Shown: piece by piece, positions 15,781 through 25,100 of the stretch
How positions within the stretch are numbered: the stretch's first letter is position 1
Layout: each line of letters opens with the position of its first letter
Assembly: GCA_033065855.1 (NCBI GenBank)
Contig: JAVXUO010002873.1
Span: 181,043 to 245,042, forward strand
Reading direction: 5' to 3'
DNA length: 64,000 nt
Origin: Escallonia rubra
Lineage: Eukaryota; Streptophyta; Magnoliopsida; Escalloniales; Escalloniaceae
Program-made: the position numbers and the translations under genes
Notes under the pieces: generated by a model
The model's input: the letters and a program-made list of their open reading frames with translations, nothing else
Told to the model about the DNA's origin: nothing
Databases searched by the model: none

Positions 15781-17340
15781 CTAGGGACTTGATCCTCCAA
15801 GATTACAACGCGGAACGTGATTCCTAAACCGTGGAAGTGCTCGACCAGGTTGCCCAAAAGGAGCTACTGGACCAAGATTTGGCCAAAGGTCATAATCTCC
15901 TCCTATAACACCTGGTAGTGCCGGAGTTGGGAAGCGACGTGGAAAATAATCCCTCCTCTGCCTTGAAAAAGGTACACTAATCACCTTCATCTTCTTCCTA
16001 CTCTCCACGGACTTGGCAAACCTATCGGCAAACTTCTTTTTCCAATGGCTCCCTCCCTCTGATCCCCCATCATCTCCAAAATACTCCACATACTTCCGCT
16101 TCCACAAGTCATCGCTGGAAGTCAAGTACCGCAATTCTGAGCAAAGATATGACAACTTTGCTACATCTACACCAGGCAGTAACTCCACAATCCTAAGCTT
16201 AAGATCAGTTGGCAATTGCATAAAGCATGGCGGGAGCCCCATACCAGCCTTTTCACACAAATCAATCAATAGTGGCAAGGCAATCTTATCCTTCACATTT
16301 CTCCAAAATGTAAAAACTTCTCTCTCAGGGGATGTACTAGACAAGTAGTGATGCGCATTGGTATCGTCAACTAAACCGCAATTTGCCCACACGACATTCA
16401 AGAATGGCACCAACCTATCTTCATCCACACGCATCCAGTGCGTCCCAGAACCATTCCCTAACGAGCCATAAACATTTAAGTACTTCCCCAAGCTCTGAAA
16501 CTTCAATACAACTGTGGCAATTTTATCACCACTAACATGACTATGGCCTACAATGTCAGGGAGAGTGTATAGCAATGACATCCTGAACACAGACAAAGGC
16601 CATTCTTTGGGTAAATGAAACCCATTAACAACTGTATTAGAAACAGGATCAACCCTAATAAAGCCAGACTCCAAAAGAACAGCATGGACAGCAGTCACCA
16701 ATAGCTTGTGATGACGACCACCATCGTCACCCAACTCCTCCGTAAACACTTTCCTGAGAAAACCCGGCACCGAAAACGCCTTCCCAATTGCCAATTCCGA
16801 CCAATCATCGTCAATCACCATGTCATCTGCATTTCCTCCCATCTGGGTATCCAAATCTAGGGTTTTCCCTTTCTGGGTATATTCAGATTCTAGGGTTCGT
16901 TGCTTTTCTCCCATCTGGGTATCCCAATCTACCGTTTTCCCTTTCTGGGTATTTTCCGAGTCTAGGATTTGCTGCTCTTCCCTCATCTGAGTACTCAAAT
17001 CTCGGATTTTCTCTTTCTGGGTATCCAAATCTAGCGCTTCACTATTCACTTCTTTCCTGTGATTCCGATCCGCGATTTGGGGATTTTGAGAGGAAAAGCC
17101 ATTAGGGTTGAGGGTGAAGAAGATAAGATCACCCGAGGTAACACCAAGGGATTGAAGAGATTCATCTGGCGAAGCAAAGAGGTCGTCCTTACGATTGAGA
17201 GAGAACTGGATAGAGGTAGAAGGTGAAGCAGCCGCGATTTTCTGAAGGAGGAGTTGCCTGAGCTGTTGAATAGAGCAGGGAGTGGGGACTTCGAGTTTGT
17301 GGGTATCTTTTGTTTCGAGAGATCGGAGTCTCAATTTCAT
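15781..17340 (-). CDS. SKIP22: F-box protein, SKIP22-type (intronless, 519 aa)
   Basis: Probable substrate-recognition subunit of an SCF (SKP1-cullin-F-box) ubiquitin ligase. A single uninterrupted frame starts at the ATG at 17338-17340. Residues 1-78 (MKLRLRSLETKDTHKLEVP start, LGVTSGDLIFF end) resemble the ubiquitin-like domain of this family. Residues 103-168 are low in complexity, with two 24-residue repeats (117-140 and 141-164, pattern TQM-E-Q--L-SE-TQKGKT-D-D) and half-units on both sides. Residues 180-340 form the globular middle region. The F-box is at about 376-422 (LPTDLKLRIVELLPGVDVAK through DLWKRKYVEYFG). The tail is Pro/Arg/Phe-rich and ends RFRNHVPRCNLGGSSP. The order ubiquitin-like, middle domain, F-box and Pro/Arg tail matches plant SKIP22 and animal FBXO7. 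The target is unknown. Confidence 0.85.
   Translation of the reverse strand: MKLRLRSLETKDTHKLEVPTPCSIQQLRQLLLQKIAAASPSTSIQFSLNRKDDLFASPDESLQSLGVTSGDLIFFTLNPNGFSSQNPQIADRNHRKEVNSEALDLDTQKEKIRDLSTQMREEQQILDSENTQKGKTVDWDTQMGEKQRTLESEYTQKGKTLDLDTQMGGNADDMVIDDDWSELAIGKAFSVPGFLRKVFTEELGDDGGRHHKLLVTAVHAVLLESGFIRVDPVSNTVVNGFHLPKEWPLSVFRMSLLYTLPDIVGHSHVSGDKIATVVLKFQSLGKYLNVYGSLGNGSGTHWMRVDEDRLVPFLNVVWANCGLVDDTNAHHYLSSTSPEREVFTFWRNVKDKIALPLLIDLCEKAGMGLPPCFMQLPTDLKLRIVELLPGVDVAKLSYLCSELRYLTSSDDLWKRKYVEYFGDDGGSEGGSHWKKKFADRFAKSVESRKKMKVISVPFSRQRRDYFPRRFPTPALPGVIGGDYDLWPNLGPVAPFGQPGRALPRFRNHVPRCNLGGSSP
16849..16992 (-). repeat. 72-bp in-frame tandem repeat inside the F-box gene
   Basis: Two 72-bp units encode TQMREEQQILDSENTQKG and TQMGEKQRTLESEYTQKG, each followed by a KT-D-D turn. 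Shorter half-units flank them on both sides. The unit length is a multiple of three, so copy number can change without breaking the frame. Confidence 0.85.
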
Positions 17341-17772
17341 GGTGTTCGATTGTCTGCAAGAAAGAGCGAACGGTGTACAACAGAGACAGGTTTCTATGGA
17401 AGCGGCGACGACTGGACTCTCAGAAATGGATAGGTACAGGTAATTTCGTGATCAAATTCCACATGACCCCTGTACTTTCCATGTACCACTGTTTAGTTCG
17501 TCGGTGCAAGTTATTTTTTCGAGATAATTACAGCAGTATTCCTGAGATTAAAATGAAATTGCGTGTTCATTAATTTTGACAAATTATATTTATATCCATT
17601 GATCAAACGGAATACCAAAATACATAAAAGTTTTGACAAAAAGACTTTATTGCCCCTAAATGAAATTAAAATTTCATTTTCTTTTATCATTTTTCTATCT
17701 CCTCTATTTCCCTTCTCTTCATTTCACAAACAAAAAAAACCCTAACAACACTAAGGCAAAAACGGGGCAGCA

Positions 17773-17928
17773 ATGACTCGGGGAAGCGGGATGGGGGAGT
17801 GGGTCTGGTGCGACGAGTGTGGGGAGTGGCCCCCGTTGCCGCCGGAGGAGGAAGCGGGGGGCTGCATGCGTCTAGGTCGTCGTGGAGGTAAATTGATCAG
17901 CGGCTCGATCTTGGCCATTGGAGCTTGA
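17773..17928 (+). pseudogene. CW-type zinc-finger-like fragment within the Mutator-like element
   Basis: A 51-codon frame from ATG to TGA, too short for most ORF cut-offs. It begins MTRGSGMGEWVWCDECGEWP and continues with PLPPEEE. The plant and animal CW domain has the pattern W-V-Q-C, two residues, C-x-K-W-R-x-L-P. This frame has WVWCDECGEWPPLP, keeping both tryptophans, the Cys pair and the Leu-Pro, but with Trp for Gln and Glu-Trp-Pro for Lys-Trp-Arg. A third Cys follows (GGCMRLG). The rest of the domain is missing. A gene fragment inside a Mutator-like element is the pattern known as Pack-MULE capture. Capture is inference; the match is to one short motif. Confidence 0.45.
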
Positions 17929-18080
17929 AGCTTATGCATGTTGATATACAGAGAGAATGAGGGATGGGGCAAGGGAAGGGCTGGCGGCGTGGGGAGATGG
18001 AGAGCGCTGGCGGCGTGGGGTGAGGGAAGGGGTGCTGCGGAAGGGCGAGGGGCGGGGGGAAGAGATGGAGGGGGAAGGGC

Positions 18081-18670
18081 GACGTCGCCGACAATGGGGG
18101 CAACGCCGAGAGGGACATTAGTCCCAGACAGTGGGAGAGGTCGAACGCGCGGGTTGGGCGGCGCAACGTTGGGAAGAAAATCGGAGAGAGAACATCAAAA
18201 CCCTAATTTTCAAATTATGGTTTTTTTTTACCCTAATTTTCATATTAGGGTTTGAAATTCTAATTTGAACATTTTAATAATTATTCAGTATATACATTAC
18301 AAGGATAATATTGTTATTTTGAAAATACGTAACGATGACATCATAAAAAGTATATTTTTTGGACGGAACCCTGACACAACGTCGCCGGCAATGGGGGCAA
18401 CGCCAAGAGGGACATTGGTCCCCGACAGTGGGAGAGGTCGAACGCGCGGGTTGGGCGGCGCAACGTTGGGAAGAAAATCGGAGAGAGAACATAAAAACAC
18501 TAATTTTCAAATTATGATTTTTTTTTTACCCTAATTTTCATATTAGGGTTTGAAATTCTAATTTGAATATTTTAATAATTATTCAGTATATACATTACAA
18601 GGATAATATTGTCATTTTGAAAATACGTAACGATGACATCATAAAAAGTATACTTTTTGGACGGAACCCT
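18081..18670. repeat. Tandem duplication of about 298 bp inside the Mutator-like element
   Basis: The block starting GTCGCCG at 18084 recurs at 18381. Both copies continue through GGGAGAGGTCGAACGCGCGG, an AACCCTAATTTTCA-like segment and GATGACATCATAAAAAGTAT, and end GGACGGAACCCT (18361 and 18659). Copies are nearly identical, so the duplication is young relative to the element's terminal decay. Confidence 0.9.
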
Positions 18671-18800
18671 TACAGATGAACACAAGTGTTACAGAATTAG
18701 AATTTTTTATCACGGTATGTTACATTTTGAAATTTAGCGTCCTTAACTATAATTTCACCATAATCTCAGGGATACTGCTGTAATTATGCATATTTTTAAT

Positions 18801-19663
18801 TAAGATGCAGTTGTTTGATAAGGTAATTAAGTACTTAAAATTACATTATTTTTATTATATTTAATTTTGTGTAGTTTATATAGCTAAACCTTGTGTCTAG
18901 TTAAAATTATAAACTATTAAATTTTAAGTTAGATGTTTGATAAAATTAAAATTTAAGTGCTAAAAAAGTTGAGCGATAAATTCGTAAAACTGAGAGCTTT
19001 AAGCAACTGAATTTTTACTGAAAAATAAGTTAACATGTTTGATAAACCAGAAACAAGTGTTTAAAAATTGTTCCCTTTATAAATTTACCCATTTTATCAA
19101 AATTATGCATTTATTTATGTATTTTTATAACTTCATTTTTTTATTTTTTTATGGGCCAAAATTGTGTTGGTGGTAGTGGTAGCAGTGAATATGGAGCAAT
19201 AATGGTGGTAGTGGTGGTGGTGACCGCGGCGGAAAGGTATTGATGGTAGCGGTAGTGATGTGTAAATACGTGGTGTTGGTAATTGTGGAGATAGCGATAA
19301 ACAGCGACATGACGGTCATGACAGTTTTTGTGTGGTTGATATTTAGATAATTTTGACGGACATAGATGTGGTGACGGTCGTGATGGTGTGGTCGGGGTGA
19401 CAGTGTTCTAGTTGGTGATGGTAGAGGTGGTGGTAATTGTTAAGTCGCAGTAATTGTGGTGGTGGTAGTAAAATGGAATAATGGTTGTGGAGGTGGTGGC
19501 AAAAGGGAATAATGGTTGTGGTGGTTGTAGTGTGGTGAAGGCGGTATTACCAGCAAATTAATTAAGGCGGCATCATGGTGATAACTATCATTTTTATGTC
19601 AAATTATGTTTTAAAAATTTTAAGTTTTAAGTGCTTAATTGCGTTATCAAACACACCTTAATA
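18801..19663. mobile_element. TIR element with GTTTGATAA termini (family uncertain)
   Basis: The left end (GTTTGATAAGGTAATTAAGT at 18812, continuing ACTTAAAA) pairs with the reverse complement of the right end (GTTTGATAACGCAATTAAGC, continuing ACTTAAAA, ending about 19663). The TTTGATAA motif recurs inside near 18937 and 19036. The middle (19150-19520) is dense in GGT/GTGGTG triplets. No transposase frame and no clean target duplication were found, so I do not assign a superfamily. Confidence 0.6.
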
Positions 19664-19846
19664 CTTAACTGAAAGTCATACGATCAAAAGTTATTAAAAT
19701 TTATGTAACAGGAATAATTTACCGCCGCCATGTTGTTGCCATCAAAATCTTTAATCCATTTGGTTTGGTCCAAGACCTTCTATGCGTGTCCGAGATAACA
19801 GGACTATAGCCGAAGATCCTGAATCTACTCAATTGGATGATGCATA

Positions 19847-19862
19847 CCCCCCCCCCCCCCCC
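19847..19862 (+). repeat. Poly-C tract of 16
   Basis: Sixteen consecutive C between TGCATA and AAAACTTTTG. The length may be imprecise because homopolymers are prone to assembly error. Confidence 0.9.
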
Positions 19863-20099
19863 AAAACTTTTGTTGGCTTCCTTTATTAACCGTGACGGTA
19901 ATGTAAACTATCAATTTATGAGGCCTTTATAATTGATTCAAGATTTTTATAATATTTTTCAGTTATTTTTTGGTTTGATCCCAAGCTGTGATAGTCTCTA
20001 TCACGTATTCAACTTCTTCCAAGGCTATGTTGGTCATTATTGGTTTCAAGACAATTATTTGATTATACCGTTATTCTGTATTATCTTTTCTTAGTTACT

Positions 20100-20690
20100 T
20101 AAAATTTTAATCCAGAAAAAATATAAATGTAAAGAAAAAAGCACTGCCACCATTACCACTAGCTAGCTATTGCCACCATCACCACGATCACGACCACCAC
20201 AATGCCATTACCAACATGGCCTCCATAACTTTCATGCCACCAGTACTACCACCACCAGAGATGCATCACCACATATGTCGCACCACCGTTACCATCGCCC
20301 TCGTGTCGCCATCAACACCACCTTTACCTCCAACACTTTTCAACCACCAACACAACCACTATGTCATTGCGCCCACCACCACTATACCATCTTCACCTCT
20401 TCAACCACCACTGCATACACAATATACCACAGGTGTAGCAATAGGAAAACTAATATAGACATTATGTTTAGTTTTGGCGATATGGGTAAATCTGTAGAAC
20501 ATAATTGTTTTAAATTAATCGAACACATTGATTAATTTTAAGTGCTAAAAATTCAATAGCTTGAAGTTTTTCGGTCTAGTTATTCCACGCTTAAATCTAC
20601 ACCTCTTAAGTTTTAGTTTTATTGAACAATCTCTTAAACTCTGCTAAATTGTAGAAATTAGAAACCTCTTACTCACAAGTGCTAGTCACC
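20100..20690. mobile_element. Diverged inverted relative of the 18801-19663 element
   Basis: Read as reverse complement, 20440-20690 follows 18930-19100 in order: a TAAAACTAAAACTTAAG-like block, AAGCTATTGAATTTTTAG (against AAGCAACTGAATTTTTACTG), GTGTTCGATTAA (against ATGTTTGATAAA) and ATTTACCCAT. Its CCA-rich part (20140-20440) corresponds to the GGT-rich middle of the other copy. The ends are not resolved. Plus-strand frames here (20170-20535) are triplet-repeat artefacts. Confidence 0.5.
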
Positions 20691-22103
20691 TAGGTCATTT
20701 TATGTCCTCCTTTGAAGGTTTGCTTGCACCGTAACATTTCATAGTGACAGGGCCTAGGGGATCCTCACACGCCGCGATTATGGAGGACGGCAACATGTTG
20801 CTTTTGCACCCATACTAATACCTCTTTATTTTGCATATAGTTTTACAAGTTATTCAAATTTTTTAATAATAATCTTTTTACACACAAAATTAGTGCGAGG
20901 AAAAATTTCTTTGATTAACACTACACTTGAATATGGCCTCCATAGAACAGAGGTCCCGACTCCGAATCTTAAACATGGTCACACACCATGTTGGGTTTGT
21001 TTTAGATTGAACTTCAAGCCACATTATCCAAACATGTACCTGTCAAATCTTAGAACAAATTGAAGCCAATACAACAACCACCACAAATTTAATTATATAT
21101 ATATGAAAAGCGAAGCTGAGATAATGTTGTTCAGTCATCGCTTACTTGGGCACTCTCTTAATTCGACATATGAACTTTCCTATTTTGAAATTTTAAAATA
21201 TTTTAAATTTACTTATCTTTGTAATAATGATTTGGATTCTCTCTCTCTCTTTCTCACACACACACCCACCACAAATTTTGATTTGAATTTCTTCTTTCCA
21301 TTTAAAATTCAACCATTTATAGATATTTTACATTTCTCTATCTTCTGTGTCAACATGTCCACTCACAAATTTTATTTATATCTATACAATTCCATTAGTT
21401 TCTAGATTTTGACAAAATTAAAGTAATTCTCTATATATTCCTTTTTAATCTTAACCTTTTTTATTGTTTAGAAAAACACATTATTCTCTATCAGTTTTTC
21501 TATTAAACTACCATAATCTTCTCCCTTTTATTTCATTACAAGTTTCTATATAATTTACGCTCCTATTTTTTTCAATTATTTATTATATATTGTTACTCTT
21601 TTCTTGGTGACCTTAAGTAATACAATCTAAAGACACGGATTATTTTTATTACTATTATCACTGCAATTGCTATTAGTTAGGAGAAAGTATTTTCATTATT
21701 TTATACACTATTTTTCATTTTCATTTGTCACTAAAAGCTAACAATTATTGCTCAAGTATATTTCTAACGATAAAAATTGGTAAGAGAACTCCTTTAAAAA
21801 TGTATAAAAATAAATTTATAATTATCTTATTATCACTATCAATTTTGTAATTATTATTAGATATACAAATACAAGATCTTTCACACAAGTATTTTGATAG
21901 TTGTTGTTTACGCGTGCATCGACGAGATCAAAACTATATCGATCACTGTGGCTTCAACAGATAAAACGTTGTCACCACATTTACAAGACTCTTCTCCAAC
22001 TTTCTAGACTGGTCTCTCTTCTTTCCCTCCAGAGTCAAAACCAACACCTCTGCAAGAGCCTCATCATGCAATCCCACTTCAACGCGGGTCTTCATCCCTT
22101 CTC
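20691..22103. other. Intergenic; upstream region of EGY3
   Basis: Very AT-rich with no supported coding frame. It contains a TATATATATGAAAAG stretch near 21096 and a CT/CA microsatellite near 21240-21270. The last 200 bp become more GC-rich and probably hold the EGY3 5' UTR. Confidence 0.45.
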
Positions 22104-25100
22104 ATGGCCACCATTTTCACGTCTTCATACTCTCTATCTTCATGGGTTCACAGCAGGAGTCACTGCATGCCTCCTCCTCTCCACAAGCACTCATTTGGCC
22201 CAAAAACCCGACCCTCACAGTGTCTCTCCTCTAAACCCAACTCCCAAAGATTCGGTTTCTCTGTCAAAGCAGAGAAAGAAACTGAACCGTCCACGTCTTC
22301 TTCATCCTCTGTTGCTGTGGTTGAGGAAGAACAGGAAAACGAGGACACCCAGAAGAGAGATTTGAGTGTAGAAGCAGGGGCGGATAAAGAGAGTGAGCAT
22401 GAGTCTGAGGAGAGCAAGAAGCAGCAAGAATTGGATTGGAAAACAGATGAGGAGTTCAAGAAGTTCATGGGCAATCCTTCTATCGAGGCCGCGATAAAGC
22501 TGGAAAAGAAGAGGGCTGATCGGAAGCTGAAAGAGCTCAACAGAGAAACTAGTGACAACCCAATAGTTGGACTTTACAATAGAGTGGTTCGAGAGAATTT
22601 GTCTAGAGAGAAAGATAGGTTGGAGAAAGCAGAGGAGACTTTCAAGGCCCTTGATCTTAACAAGGTAATTACTTCTTCGACATGACCATATCATTTTTAC
22701 ATTGTTTGTAATTTGGGCTATCTTGTGACATTCTATTTTGAAGGAGTAAAAACCTTTGTGATTCTCCGCACTTTATTGCAGTTGAAGGGCTGTTTTGGGT
22801 TTGATACATTTTTCGCGACGGACGTCAGGAGATTTGGAGATGGAGGAATCTTTATCGGAAATTTGAGGAAACCAATTGAAGAAGTGATGCCCAAATTGGA
22901 ACAAAAGCTATCTGAAGCAGCAGGAAGGGAGGTTGCTTTGTGGTTTATGGAGGAGAAAGATAATGACATTGCAAAACAGGTAACTGAAAGGCAGATATCT
23001 GATTTTCTAATTAGAACCATTAGTCAGGAATATGCTCTCTGTCTGAGGGAAAGAGCTTCCTTCTACTAGATTTGTTCAAGTGATATATCCTAGTATTTGG
23101 TTGAAATAATGAAACTTTTGAAATGTGCTGGAAAAGATGCGACTTGTGAGCCTTTAAGGACTTACTGAGTTCATAATGGTAATTCGTTCTCCTGAGAACT
23201 ATGCTGATTTATCGTTGACTTGAAAGTCACTTACCCTTGGCTGTATATTCTGTGCCAAACACCATCTCCGAAAGTGTCTATTGGATTTATTAACAAACAG
23301 GAGCTTTTGGTTGGTTCCATTACCATGCCTATTTGAGCAATACAGACCTTTCGATATTCCGCATTTGCCACTTTTGGATTTTTGTCTTGTTGGATTGTCA
23401 ACCAGGATATTGAGTAACGACCAAAAAATACTAAATCACTGCCAGAGCATAATATTACCAGTTGCTTCATAGGCTTGCAGCTATGTGAATTTTCTTTCAG
23501 CTGCGCGTAGAGTTAATAACTCTGGCCTTTAAGCCAAAATCCAGTTGGTTATATGTTTTGTTGAAGCCATGTGGTTTTGTACAGTAAAACACGATACTTA
23601 TACAATAGTAGTGACAAACAAGTTAGTTCACTCTTGTCAAAACATATAAGGTTGCAAGTTTAAGTGCTAGACGGCCATTATTAATTTGCATCTCTTGGAA
23701 GTCACTAGATCACTGAGATGAAAATCTTTTGAATACTTATAGTCCCTGAAGTCAAAAGAATGCTGAGATGAAAAAATTGTGACGACTATTTGTCCCCGAA
23801 GTCACTAGGACGCTGAGATGAAAATCTCCTGCTGACTTTTAGTCCCTTTAGTTATTAGTCAAATATAGGCACTCAAATTACTGTACTGCTATATGGATGT
23901 GTATATATTATTCTGGTTTACAGATATGTTGTCAGAGCAGAGATTGAATGGAGAGCATATGCACTTTGCCATATTCACATTCAAAGGCAGAAGTCTTTCA
24001 AACGCTACAGAAAATATCCTCTTTACAAAAACGCACAATCTTTGCTTTGAACGAATACAAAAATGGGCAGTAACTGGTTCATTGAACACATAGGTAAAGC
24101 CGTTTAAAACAATAAGGTTCTTTTCCTAGTATTAATTTGGTAGTTGTTGAACTTCATTGGTGTGTAAGATAAGACTACCTTCTTTATTTGTTGTGTTTTG
24201 TTTCTTGTTTCATACAATTTTCTTTTTCAAGGTCTGTGTGGTGCAACCAAAAGCGGAGATGGATCTCCAATTCGAATTAACCAGGCTAAGCACTCCTTGG
24301 GGTTATGTCAGTGCAGTAGCTTTGTGCGTCACAACTTTCGGTACAATAGCTTTGATGAGTGGCTTCTTCCTCAAGCCTGATGCCACTTTTGATGACTACA
24401 TAGCTGATGTTGTGCCTCTCTTTGGCGGCTTCCTTACCATCTTGGCAGTTTCCGAGGTATGTTCTCCTACTTTAACTTGAAAATTAAGCTTCTAAAGCAT
24501 TGAGTGGTAGACATTTTGCATTTTATTGGAATTAACAGGGCTGACTCTCTAATTTTTAGGCTATCCCGTACAGAATATACAGATCTTTGGATATCGTGAA
24601 GTTACTAGCCTTTTAATGCTTATGAATTATGAACATATAATCATCTAAAAAAGGATTGTGTTAATTTGGTAAAGAGACATGATGTAAAATACCGGATTAA
24701 GGAACGACTCGAGGAAGAGAGAAGTTTACTAGCCTTATAATGCTTATGAATTATGAACATATAATCATCTAAAAAAGGATTGTGTTAATTACGGTGAAGA
24801 GACGTGATGTAAAATACCGGATTAAGGAACGGCTCGAGGAAGAGAGAAGTTTTCAGTCTTTAGACCCAGAAGGTTATTACAGATGGAACCCGAACTTAGT
24901 AGACTTCAAATTCAGCCCCAAAAACGCAGTTTTACCTACATTGGATCCTTACTATCATGTTATATTATCTAGAAGTTAGCGAATACCTTTGTACCTAAAG
25001 TTTAAGAAGATTTTGTTGAAAGAATGATAAAAGCTTTGAAATAGCACCAAATCAAACTCAGTATTATGTAAGACATAACTACTGGAGGTCCTAGACACGG

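Larger units (their letters stand above)
17521..18790. mobile_element. Second Mutator-like element, with captured-gene-like interior
   Basis: The left end at 17521 and the reverse complement of the right end at 18790 share TAATTACAGCAGTAT-CCTGA and further bases, about 34 of 40 agreeing. The termini resemble those of the element at 7321-8393 (TAATTACA, then a variable stretch, then TTCC-GA--TTA). Flanking 9-mers TATTTTTTC (17512-17520) and TATTTTTAA (18791-18799) agree at 7 of 9, exactly where the target duplication should lie, so this is an older insertion. The interior (17770-18180) is GC-rich and holds a CW-zinc-finger-like reading frame. The right half carries a tandem duplication. No transposase. 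It lies about 180 bp upstream of the F-box gene start. Confidence 0.75.

Noticed and set aside
20170..20535. 121-aa Pro/Thr/His-rich plus-strand frame
   Set aside because: Translation of a CCA-rich transposon core; a second frame is equally open.
24782..24979. 65-aa frame in EGY3 intron 3 after the 124-bp duplication
   Set aside because: Starts inside the tandem duplicate, does not keep phase with flanking exons and matches no known family; treated as intron.
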